Shown here piece after piece: positions 7,885 through 13,437 of a stretch of 17,315 bases of DNA. Where the stretch lies: assembly GCA_002360495.1 (NCBI GenBank), contig DEQO01000065.1:1-17315 (forward strand), given 5' to 3'. Position 1 is the stretch's first letter; every line of letters begins with the position of its first letter. Source of the DNA: Flavobacteriales bacterium UBA3364. GTDB lineage: Bacteria > Bacteroidota > Bacteroidia > Flavobacteriales_F > PHOS-HE28. The notes under the pieces were generated by a model, which saw only the letters and a list, made by a program, of their open reading frames with translations, searched no databases and was not told the DNA's origin. Both the position numbers and the translations under genes were made by a program.

Positions 7885-8163
7885 ATGGGCTTGAACAAAG
7901 CAGAACTGATCGAATCGATCGCCGCTGATGCGAAGATCTCCAAGGCTGATGCAAAGCGCGCTCTGGACGCTTTCGTGACCAGCACCACCAAGGCTCTGAA
8001 GAAGGGCGAGCGCGTTGCTCTCGTCGGCTTCGGCACATTCTCCATCACCAAGCGTGCAGCCCGTAAAGGCCGCAACCCACAGACCGGCAAAGAGATCAAG
8101 ATCGCTGCCAAGAAAGTGGTGAAGTTCAAGGCTGGTGCCGACCTCTCCAACAAGGTGAAGTAA
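7885..8163 (+). CDS. HU family DNA-binding protein
   Basis: A 92-residue nucleoid protein of the HU/IHF family. The N-terminal helices begin MGLNKAELIESIA, the strand VALVGFGTFSITKRAARKGRNP carries the conserved GFG turn and the RNPQTG tip of the DNA-embracing arm, and the C-terminal helix follows. Length and motifs match typical HU homodimers, which bend and wrap DNA with little sequence preference. The open frame extends upstream to 7519 across fmt and the promoter, but homology begins at ATG 7885. It has its own strong promoter and a textbook terminator 20 bases past the stop, so it is a monocistronic gene. Confidence 0.96.
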   Translation: MGLNKAELIESIAADAKISKADAKRALDAFVTSTTKALKKGERVALVGFGTFSITKRAARKGRNPQTGKEIKIAAKKVVKFKAGADLSNKVK

Positions 8164-8183
8164 TCGACCACCGACCTTATTTG

Positions 8184-8220
8184 AAAGTCCTCCGCCCAAA
8201 GCGGAGGACTTTCTTTTTGT
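8184..8220 (+). terminator. Rho-independent terminator of the HU gene
   Basis: A perfect 12-bp stem (8184-8195 with 8201-8212) with loop ccaaa, followed by ctttttgt. It has a GC-rich core and a T run directly after, and starts 20 bases past the HU stop codon. Confidence 0.92.
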
Positions 8221-8246
8221 ACCCCGACGGGTTCGCCCTTCCTTTG
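8217..8246 (+). promoter_or_regulatory. Candidate promoter of trmH
   Basis: TTG at 8217-8219, 19 bases, then TTCCTTTG at 8239-8246, which matches five of six fixed bases of TAnnTTTG at the preferred spacing. The TTG lies in the T tract of the HU terminator. Transcription would start only a few bases before ATG 8256, giving a very short leader. Confidence 0.4.
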
Positions 8247-8255
8247 TCAAACACC

Positions 8256-8945
8256 ATGACCGACCAGGAGCTCTACGAGCAACTCGCACAGTTCATCTCG
8301 CCCAACAAACGGGAACTCTTCGACCGCTTCGCACCCCTGCGCACGAAGCACGTGACGGTCGTCCTGGAGGACATCTATCAATCACAGAACGCCAGCGCTG
8401 TGGTGCGGACCAGCGATCTCGTGGGCATCCAGGACATCCATGTGATCGAGAACCGCAATGCCTACCAGTTGAACCCGGACGTGACCTTGGGTTCGTCGAA
8501 ATGGGTCGATGTACATCGCTATCGCACACATGCGGACAATACGATGGCCTGTGTCGAAGCACTCCGCTCGAAGGGTTATCGCATCATCGCCACATCACCC
8601 CGAGGTGAGAATACGACACCGGAGAACATCGATCTTGAACGGCCCATGGCGTTCTGTTTCGGGACCGAGCTGACCGGTTTGAGCAACACCCTGCTCGATG
8701 CTGCGGATGGACATCTGCGCATACCGATGCACGGGTTCACCGAGAGCTACAACATCTCCGCATCGGCCGCCATCGTATTGTACACCGTCATGCAACGTCT
8801 GCGTGCGAGCAAGGTGGAATGGCAGCTCGATGACGCCGCGCTCACCACGCTGAAACTGGCGTGGGCCCGGAAGATCGTGCATAGCGCTGCGCATATCGAA
8901 GAACGATTGCGACGCGATGCGGAAGCGCGATCGAACGCGTCGTGA
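8256..8945 (+). CDS. trmH: tRNA (guanosine-2'-O)-methyltransferase, SpoU/TrmH family
   Basis: A SPOUT-fold RNA 2'-O-methyltransferase of 229 residues, the size of TrmH, which methylates Gm18 in the tRNA D-loop. All three family motifs are visible: motif 1 QNASAVVRTSDLVG (Asn45, Arg51), motif 2 FCFGTELTGLS (Glu138), and motif 3 IPMHGFTESYNISASAAIVLY (residues 156-176), which form the AdoMet trefoil knot. N- and C-terminal helical extensions (residues 1-30 and 190-229) match TrmH rather than RlmB, which has an L30e-like N-domain. I chose ATG 8256 because the upstream in-frame sequence encodes the HU terminator. The stop lies within an 11-bp inverted repeat. Confidence 0.9.
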   Translation: MTDQELYEQLAQFISPNKRELFDRFAPLRTKHVTVVLEDIYQSQNASAVVRTSDLVGIQDIHVIENRNAYQLNPDVTLGSSKWVDVHRYRTHADNTMACVEALRSKGYRIIATSPRGENTTPENIDLERPMAFCFGTELTGLSNTLLDAADGHLRIPMHGFTESYNISASAAIVLYTVMQRLRASKVEWQLDDAALTTLKLAWARKIVHSAAHIEERLRRDAEARSNAS

Positions 8946-8972
8946 TCGATCGTTGCACCAGCGATCGATCAC
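8942..8972. terminator. Palindromic hairpin at the end of trmH
   Basis: A perfect 11-bp inverted repeat (8942-8952 with 8962-8972) with loop ttgcaccag, overlapping the trmH stop codon. The stem is built from GATCGATCG units rather than a GC-rich core, and only a weak pyrimidine run (acttcttc) follows. It may end trmH transcripts, or it may be part of the CGATCG cluster seen here. Confidence 0.45.
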
Positions 8973-9097
8973 ACTTCTTCGCGCCGTTCAACGATGATCG
9001 ATCGGTGCGATCGAACACATGATCCACATGCCGTTATTGACACGCACGGGTTGAGAAGTGGAACCTTGCGTCCATGACCCGCGTATACATGCCCCGG

Positions 9098-9105
9098 TAC
9101 TTTTG
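9098..9105 (+). promoter_or_regulatory. -7 element of the bTHX-like gene
   Basis: TACTTTTG is an exact TAnnTTTG match, 23 bases before ATG 9129. No TTG is found at the usual distance upstream; the nearest are at 9066-9068 and 9051-9053. The leader (accaaacactaacac) is A/C-rich like that of HU. Confidence 0.55.
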
Positions 9106-9128
9106 ACCAAACACTAACACTCCAGAAA

Positions 9129-9347
9129 ATGGGAAAAGGTGATAAGAAGACCAAGAAAGGGAAGCGTACCATCGGTAGCGCCGGCAAGAGCCGTCCGAGC
9201 AAGCGCAAGACGCGCGTAGCTGCTGCCAAGAAAGCGGGCGCTAAGAAGGCTGCTCCGAAGAAGGCCGCCAAGAAGGCCGCTCCGAAGAAGGCCGCCAAGA
9301 AGGCTGCTCCGAAGAAAGCCGCCAAGAAGGCCGCCAAGAAGAAGTAG
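9129..9347 (+). CDS. bTHX-like 30S ribosomal protein with histone-H1-like tail
   Basis: A 72-residue, extremely basic protein. Residues 1-27 (MGKGDKKTKKGKRTIGS, then SRPSKRK) match the pattern of the small 30S protein bTHX, known from Thermus and many Bacteroidota (MGKGDRRTRRGK type), which sits in the head of the small subunit. Residues 30-72 are an added tail of AAKK/AAPKK units built from a 27-base tandem repeat, like the C-terminal tail of histone H1 or bacterial H1-like proteins. The tail has no acidic residue, so it would be disordered and bind nucleic acid. It has its own promoter and terminator. Alternatively it could be read as a nucleoid H1-like protein, but the N-terminus argues for a ribosomal origin. 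Confidence 0.8.
   Translation: MGKGDKKTKKGKRTIGSAGKSRPSKRKTRVAAAKKAGAKKAAPKKAAKKAAPKKAAKKAAPKKAAKKAAKKK
9240..9332 (+). repeat. 27-base tandem repeat coding AKKAAPKKA units
   Basis: Three consecutive 27-base copies (9240-9266, 9267-9293, 9294-9320) differ only at synonymous positions such as gct/gcc and aag/aaa. A partial fourth (9321-9332) lacks the proline part. Each encodes AKKAAPKKA. Copy number could vary by slippage or recombination without changing the frame. Confidence 0.9.
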
Positions 9348-9369
9348 TTCTTCACCGATACAGAAGCTA

Positions 9370-9396
9370 AAGACCCCGGCCATGTGCCGGGGTCTT
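9370..9396. terminator. Terminator hairpin between bTHX-like gene and pdxH
   Basis: A perfect 11-bp stem (9370-9380 with 9386-9396) with loop catgt, 22 bases after the bTHX-like stop and 30 bases past the convergent pdxH stop at 9427. The tail on the plus strand (ctgcttt) is only moderately T-rich. An outer CAGAAG/CTTCTG pair flanks it. It probably serves both genes. Confidence 0.75.
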
Positions 9397-9426
9397 CTGC
9401 TTTGTGCGCATTCCGACGATGGATGG

Positions 9427-10065
9427 TCAGGGTTGCAATCGCACGCGCGCCCACGTGCCGTCCGCGAAGTGCTCGAATGCGATGCGATCATGCAAGCGGT
9501 TCGGGCGTCCCTGCCAGAATTCCATGCGTTGGACACGCACGCGGTAACCACCCCAATGCAGCGGGCGCGGTACTTCGCTGTCCGCAAAACGTTCGGACCA
9601 GCGCTCGAACCGCTTCTCCAATTGATCGCGATCATCCACCGCCCGGCTCTGATCACTGGACCATGCAGCGATCCTGCTCTCGCGCGGGCGCGATGAGAAA
9701 TACGCATCCGACTCCTCATCGGTCAACAGTTCCACCTTGCCTTCGATCCGGACCTGTCGCTCCATCACAGGCCAGAAGAAATTCAACGCGGCACGCGGAT
9801 CGCGTTCAAGGTCCATGGCCTTGCGGCTGTTGTAGTTGCTGAAGAACGTGAACCCCTTGGCATCGAACGAACGCATCAGCACCACCCTGCAACTGATCGT
9901 CAAGCTGCCGACCGTGGCCAGCGTCATCGCATGTGGCTCATGCACGCCTGCCTCCTGCGCTTGCTCGAACCATGTGCCGAACAAGGCGATGGGATCCATC
10001 CCTGCTTCCGTCTCGGTAAGTGCCATCTTCGAATAGTCGATCCGGTCATGTGTGTGCTGCCCCAT
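9427..10065 (-). CDS. pdxH: Pyridoxamine 5'-phosphate oxidase
   Basis: The FMN-dependent enzyme that oxidises pyridoxamine- or pyridoxine-5'-phosphate to pyridoxal phosphate, the cofactor used by the two class IV aminotransferases in this window. The 212-residue length is typical. Family marks include SCRVVLMRSFDAKGFTFFSN (FMN binding), FFWPVMERQVRIEGKVE, the RPRESRIAAWSSDQS box, and the C-terminal signature EFWQGRPNRLHDR (substrate-phosphate Arg and His at about 190-194), ending in a WARVRLQP tail. ATG 10065 is the only reasonable start. It is divergent from yqgE with 106 bases between start codons and convergent on the bTHX-like gene. Confidence 0.96.
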   Translation of the reverse strand: MGQHTHDRIDYSKMALTETEAGMDPIALFGTWFEQAQEAGVHEPHAMTLATVGSLTISCRVVLMRSFDAKGFTFFSNYNSRKAMDLERDPRAALNFFWPVMERQVRIEGKVELLTDEESDAYFSSRPRESRIAAWSSDQSRAVDDRDQLEKRFERWSERFADSEVPRPLHWGGYRVRVQRMEFWQGRPNRLHDRIAFEHFADGTWARVRLQP

Positions 10066-10131
10066 CGGTCCTCGTTTCTATGAGCGAAGGTATCCGTTGG
10101 TCCCGACCGTTCAACCGGAGATGGATCATGT

Positions 10132-10163
10132 TTGCACGGACGGTGATGAACGTGCTACTTTTC
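10132..10163 (+). promoter_or_regulatory. Candidate promoter of yqgE
   Basis: TTG at 10132-10134, 21 bases, then TACTTTTC at 10156-10163, which matches five of six fixed bases of TAnnTTTG. It ends 8 bases before ATG 10172, implying a very short leader. Confidence 0.4.
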
Positions 10164-10171
10164 TGATCGCG

Positions 10172-10759
10172 ATGGCGCACAACATCCTCGACCTCGATCC
10201 GGAGAACCGCTACAAGCCGGCGCGCGGCCGTTTGCTCGTCAGTGAACCATACCTGCCCGATCCCTACTTCCGCAGGACGGTGGTGCTGCTGTGCGACCAT
10301 AATGAAGAGGGCTCCTTCGGCTTCGTGTTGAACCGGCACATGGACATGGCGGTGAACGAACTGATGGAGAACATGCCACCCATCGGCTCGCAGGTGAGCA
10401 TCGGTGGGCCGGTCCAAAGTGGTAACCTGTATTACCTCCACACCTTGGGGCTTCGGATCGAAGGCAGCCAGGAGGTCGTGGATGGTGTTTTCATGGGAGG
10501 TGACTACGAGCAGCTCCGTGGTGTGCTGACCGCCGATCGGAAGCTCACCAAACACGTCCGTTTCTTCGTGGGCTATTCGGGGTGGAGCAAGGACCAGTTG
10601 GACAAGGAGATCAGCGAGAAGTCGTGGCTCGTGTCGCAGGGCGACAAGAAGCGCATCATGGACGTACGCACCGCCGATCTCTGGGGAGGAACACTGCGTG
10701 CGATGGGCAAGAGCTTCGCACCGCTGGCGAACTTCCCCGACGACCCGTCCCTCAACTGA
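10172..10759 (+). CDS. yqgE: YqgE/AlgH family protein
   Basis: A 195-residue member of the YqgE/AlgH (UPF0301, DUF179) family. The diagnostic start region GRLLVSEPYLPDPYFRRTVV is present, followed by NEEGSFGFVLNRHM, VSIGGPVQSGNLYYLHTLG, and FFVGYSGWSKDQLDKEI. The family is cytoplasmic and its molecular role is not settled; AlgH was linked genetically to alginate control in Pseudomonas. ATG 10172 is preferred over an upstream in-frame ATG at 10121, because conservation begins near DLDPENRYKPARG and the promoter candidate lies between them. It overlaps the end of the convergent aminotransferase gene by 8 bases. I recall yqgE lying near pdxH, a class IV aminotransferase and a START-like gene in flavobacteria, as here. 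Confidence 0.93.
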   Translation: MAHNILDLDPENRYKPARGRLLVSEPYLPDPYFRRTVVLLCDHNEEGSFGFVLNRHMDMAVNELMENMPPIGSQVSIGGPVQSGNLYYLHTLGLRIEGSQEVVDGVFMGGDYEQLRGVLTADRKLTKHVRFFVGYSGWSKDQLDKEISEKSWLVSQGDKKRIMDVRTADLWGGTLRAMGKSFAPLANFPDDPSLN

Positions 10760-11597
10760 CGAACGTGCTCGCGACCAACAGGTCGGTCAGCGTTCCGGAA
10801 AGACGATGTGCGTACCGCTTCGTTCGGTAGGTACCCACCCACTGGATGCCCCGGACCGCGTTGGTGAAGAACACTTCGTCCGCAGCCAGCAGGTTCTGCG
10901 GGTTCAATGAGCACTCATAGACCTTGATCCCGTTCGCGATCGCAAGATTGATCACCTGGGCCCGCATTACACCGCCGACACATCCATCCGCGAGGGAAGG
11001 CGTGTACAACACGCCATTGCTCACGATGAAGAGGTTCCCCGAACTGCTCTCTATGATGTTGCCGCGATCGTTCTGCAACATGCAGTCGTCCAACCCGCGT
11101 TGCTGGCTCCAGAGCGATGCCCTGCTATAGTACTGTCAGTTCAGCGTCTTATGCCGTGATAGTTCGTTGATCGGCTTCCGCATCTCGGGCCAGATGTCCA
11201 CCATCAGCCCATGCTCGTTCAGCACATGATGCGGTTCGGCCAGATCGTCCAATTCGATGGTGAAGCCGCCTTCGTTGCCATCGGGCCTGTAATTGCCGCC
11301 GGCCTTCCGGTACAACGTGAACCTGCACCGGGCACTGACCTGCCCTGTGCGTTGGACCAGTTCAACGATGGAACGCTCGAACGACGCTCGGTCCAGGTTC
11401 TTCGGCAAGGTGATGCGCAGCAGACCAGCGCCCGTCGTCAACCGTACCCAATGGGCATCGGTGAAACAGGGTCGGCCCTGCACGATGCGCATGCTCTCGA
11501 ACAAGCCATCGCCATAATGGAAGGCCCGGTTGTCCAGTGTGATGACCGGTTTGTCGCCATGGACGACCTCTCCGTTGATGTTGACAAGCCCTTTCAT
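10752..11597 (-). pseudogene. pabC: Class IV aminotransferase (PabC-like), interrupted by an in-frame TGA
   Basis: A fold-type IV PLP protein resembling aminodeoxychorismate lyase (4-aminobenzoate, folate route) or a D-amino-acid/branched-chain aminotransferase. It reads as 281 residues from ATG 11597 if one TGA (11138-11136, codon 154) is passed. Before the stop are NGEVVHGDKPVITLDNRAFHY, GDGLFESMR and the PLP lysine region ELSRHKTLN (Lys150). After it, in the same frame, come RGLDDCMLQNDRGNIIESS, SGNLFIV and GCVGGVMR. There are 15 codons from KTLN to LDD, counting the stop, the same as in E. coli PabC, so this is a single nonsense change rather than a frameshift. The short product would lack the PLP-phosphate-binding half. 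Its start overlaps the GmhB-like stop as ATGA. It could be a true pseudogene, readthrough or a sequencing error. Confidence 0.85.
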
Positions 11598-12082
11598 ACG
11601 TTGAACACCTGTGTCCGCAGGCAAACCAACAACGAAGCGTTCGGTTCCACAAGGATGCCCCGCACACCTACGGCGGCTGCAGCCTCCATATCACGGTCAC
11701 GGTCGCCGATCATGACCGATGCACCAAGGTCGATCCCATGCCGCGCGGCCGCACGCTCCAAGAGCAACGGCCCCGGCTTGCGGCACAAGCACTTCCCCAC
11801 GGTGGGGTGGTGCGGGCAATAAAGGATGTCGGCGACGCGCGCACCGTGGGTCCGGAGCATGTCGTGAAGGTAACGATGCATCCGATCCACTTCCAGATGG
11901 TCGTACAGGCCCAGGTCTATACCGCTCTGGTTGGTGATCACCACTACGGCCCAACCCTGGGCGTTCGCTTCGGCAATGGCTTCGGGAACACCCGGCAGTA
12001 TCTCGAAATCAGCAAGCCGACAGGTGTGCGCCCCCCGCTCCTTATTGATCACGCCATCGCGGTCGAGGAAGAGCCCTTTCAT
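11594..12082 (-). CDS. gmhB: HAD-family phosphatase, GmhB / HisB-N type
   Basis: A 162-residue HAD-IIIA phosphatase of the heptose-1,7-bisphosphate / histidinol-phosphate group. The nucleophile motif FLDRDGVIN gives Asp7 and Asp9. Motif II is VITNQSGI, and Lys102 with MIGDRDRDMEAA (Asp127, Asp131) completes the active site. The zinc loop characteristic of GmhB and HisB-N is present: Cys89, His at 91/92, Cys98 and Cys100 in CPHHPTVGKCLC. GmhB makes the ADP-heptose precursor for lipopolysaccharide core. With no his genes here and an LPS transporter nearby, the heptose role is favoured but not proven. It starts 2 bases after the rhomboid stop and overlaps the next start by ATGA. Confidence 0.88.
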   Translation of the reverse strand: MKGLFLDRDGVINKERGAHTCRLADFEILPGVPEAIAEANAQGWAVVVITNQSGIDLGLYDHLEVDRMHRYLHDMLRTHGARVADILYCPHHPTVGKCLCRKPGPLLLERAAARHGIDLGASVMIGDRDRDMEAAAAVGVRGILVEPNASLLVCLRTQVFNV

Positions 12083-12084
12083 GG

Positions 12085-12711
12085 TCAGTACCCCAGTGAG
12101 CGTTCAAAGGAACCCAGGTGGAACAAGAGATCGGGGTGCAACGCCGTGGTGAACCCGATGCCGAACACCGCTCCATAGAAATGCGCGTCGTGCGCCACAT
12201 GATCCCCGCCCCGCTTGTCCATGTACCAGGAGTAGGCGAGGTAAAGTATGCCGAAGACCCACGCCGGCATGGCGATGGGTACCAGAAGGACCGAGACCTG
12301 CCGGGTGGGCAACAGCAGGATCTGTGCGAACAGGACGGCCGAGACCGCCCCACTGGCACCGACCGATCGGTAGCCCGGGTCAGCGCTGTGTTTTGCCAAG
12401 CCAGGCAGCGCTGCGAAAAGGACCCCTCCAACATACAAGCCGAGGTAGGCCAGGGTCGGCGGCACTGGGGAGACCAGAGCAAAAAGCATCTCCACATTCC
12501 GGCCGAACATGTAGAGTACGAACATGTTCACTGCCAAATGTGGCCAGTCCGCATGGATGAAGGCATGCGTGAACAAACGGTACCACTGGCCTCTCGCCCG
12601 CACCGCATAGGGCTGGTAGAGCAATTCCTCGAACACGCGCCGATCCTGGAACGCGCCAATGGAGACCAGCGCCGTGACAGCCACGAGGAGAACGGTAATG
12701 GACAGCGACAC
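12085..12711 (-). CDS. Rhomboid family intramembrane serine protease
   Basis: A 208-residue polytopic membrane protein with six hydrophobic segments (about 4-20, 58-70, 85-101, 118-134, 140-160, 178-192). The conserved loop HAFIHADWPHLAVNMFVLY, the nucleophile Ser120 in GASG and the catalytic His177 in HDAHFYGAVFG are all present, so the enzyme should be active in cutting transmembrane helices. The N-terminal substrate gate region RGQWYRLFTHAF is also of standard form. The natural substrate is unknown. It is second in a leftward gene set, 34 bases after the lipoprotein gene and 2 bases before the GmhB-like gene. The start at ATG 12712-12709 boundary is the first Met and gives a normal N-terminal helix. 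Confidence 0.93.
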   Translation of the reverse strand: MSLSITVLLVAVTALVSIGAFQDRRVFEELLYQPYAVRARGQWYRLFTHAFIHADWPHLAVNMFVLYMFGRNVEMLFALVSPVPPTLAYLGLYVGGVLFAALPGLAKHSADPGYRSVGASGAVSAVLFAQILLLPTRQVSVLLVPIAMPAWVFGILYLAYSWYMDKRGGDHVAHDAHFYGAVFGIGFTTALHPDLLFHLGSFERSLGY

Positions 12712-12745
12712 GCCCGGTAATTGAAGTGGCCGAAGGTAGGACGGC

Positions 12746-13162
12746 TCAGTACGTGTGGTCCCTTACGATCCGCCAGCCCGCTCGCTCCTTTGCCCAGAGC
12801 AGGGAAAAGCCGCCACCTACCGTATCCGTCGCGCGGTACAACTTCCAGGTGCCTGTCACCCACGCGTGGTCCTTCCCTGCCGGGAGTATCTCGTCGATAC
12901 CGAAGCTGAGATCCCCCATCGCGCCTTTGTCGGGATAGGTCTTGAGGTAATTCGCGGTAACGGCTTCACGGCCACAGGTGCGGCTGCCGCGACCGATGAA
13001 GCAGATGGTATCCGAGTAATACTGCATGAAGGCGGGAATGTCGCCATGGTCCCAGGCCTGCTCCTGATCCATCATGGCAATACGGATGGGTTTCGAAGGA
13101 TCGTCGGCGACATGTTGCGTACAGGACGTCAGAAGGAGGATCGGGAGAGCAACCGTACGCAT
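12746..13162 (-). CDS. Lipoprotein with SnoaL/DUF4440-like (NTF2-fold) domain
   Basis: A 138-residue protein with a short lipoprotein signal (MRTVALPILLLTSC), so Cys14 would be lipidated after cleavage at LTS|C. Residues about 27-138 have the pattern of the DUF4440/SnoaL-like NTF2 fold: helix MMDQEQAWDHGDIPAFMQYY followed by SDTICFIGRGSRTCGREAV, and final strands WVTGTWKLYR and GGGFSLLWAKERAGWRIVRDHT. Such domains bind small ligands or are non-enzymatic; no function can be assigned. It is the first gene of a leftward set. Its start is only 13 bases beyond the T run of a tRNA terminator, so its promoter must lie in or before the tRNA, or it depends on readthrough. Confidence 0.82.
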   Translation of the reverse strand: MRTVALPILLLTSCTQHVADDPSKPIRIAMMDQEQAWDHGDIPAFMQYYSDTICFIGRGSRTCGREAVTANYLKTYPDKGAMGDLSFGIDEILPAGKDHAWVTGTWKLYRATDTVGGGFSLLWAKERAGWRIVRDHTY

Positions 13163-13174
13163 GGCGGCAAGGAA

Positions 13175-13203
13175 CGAAAAAGGCCACCTGGTCAGGTGGC
13201 CTT
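13175..13203 (-). terminator. Terminator directly after tRNA-Met
   Basis: On the minus strand an 11-bp perfect stem (13203-13193 with 13190-13180; effectively a 9-10 bp stem with a small loop) is followed by a run of five T residues shared with the stem end. It begins two bases after the tRNA 3' end. It would end tRNA transcripts, or act as an attenuator for the lipoprotein gene starting at 13162. Confidence 0.85.
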
Positions 13204-13205
13204 CG

Positions 13206-13279
13206 TAGCGCGGGGGAGACTTGAACTCCCGACCTCAGGATTATGAATCATGCGCTCTAACCAGCTGAGCTACCGCGCC
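13206..13279 (-). tRNA. tRNA-Met (anticodon CAT)
   Basis: A 74-base cloverleaf on the minus strand. The acceptor stem GGCGCGG / CCGCGCT ends in a G-U pair at 1-72. The D arm is GCTC/GAGC with loop AGCTGGTTA. The anticodon loop is TTCATAA, and the T arm is GGGAG/CTCCC with loop TTCAAGT. CCA is not encoded. The anticodon CAT and overall sequence fit elongator Met; an Ile2 (lysidine) tRNA is the alternative, and the initiator is unlikely because the anticodon stem lacks the three G-C pairs. The anticodon stem CATGA / TCCTG contains a T-C mispair at 29-41. Confidence 0.93.
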
Positions 13280-13308
13280 AAAGCCCTTGGTTTCCGCCAA
13301 AGGGGCCG

Positions 13309-13316
13309 CAAATATA
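13309..13316 (-). promoter_or_regulatory. -7 element upstream of tRNA-Met
   Basis: TATATTTG on the minus strand is an exact TAnnTTTG match, 29 bases before the tRNA 5' end. A TTG lies upstream at 13329-13327 but with only 10 bases of spacing, so no proper -33 partner is seen. This promoter could drive the tRNA and, by readthrough, the lipoprotein-rhomboid-GmhB-PabC genes. Confidence 0.55.
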
Positions 13317-13360
13317 GCGATCCGCCCAACTGCGTTATCAGCCGACCGACGCAATAGCAT

Positions 13361-13390
13361 TTGCGCGGTTGGTGCTTTTCTCTACATTGC
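13361..13390 (+). promoter_or_regulatory. Candidate promoter of the START-like gene
   Basis: TTG at 13361-13363, 19 bases, then TACATTGC at 13383-13390, which matches four of six fixed bases of TAnnTTTG at ideal spacing. It lies 47 bases before ATG 13438. The match is weak, and no better candidate is seen. Confidence 0.3.
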
Positions 13391-13437
13391 CGCTCCTCCG
13401 ATCACCTCCCACCTACGCCGACCACGGCGCGCAAGCA

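Noticed and set aside
11136..11138. Selenocysteine or altered genetic code at the TGA
   Set aside because: TGA ends many genes here (recQ, glycosylase, fmt, trmH, yqgE and others), the family has no Cys/Sec at this position, and no selenocysteine insertion hairpin is evident.
10752..11624. Two separate aminotransferase genes, or a frameshift, at the PabC-like locus
   Set aside because: Both halves are in the same frame (stop codon and downstream codons differ by multiples of three) and the distance between conserved motifs equals that of intact family members, so this is one gene with a nonsense codon.
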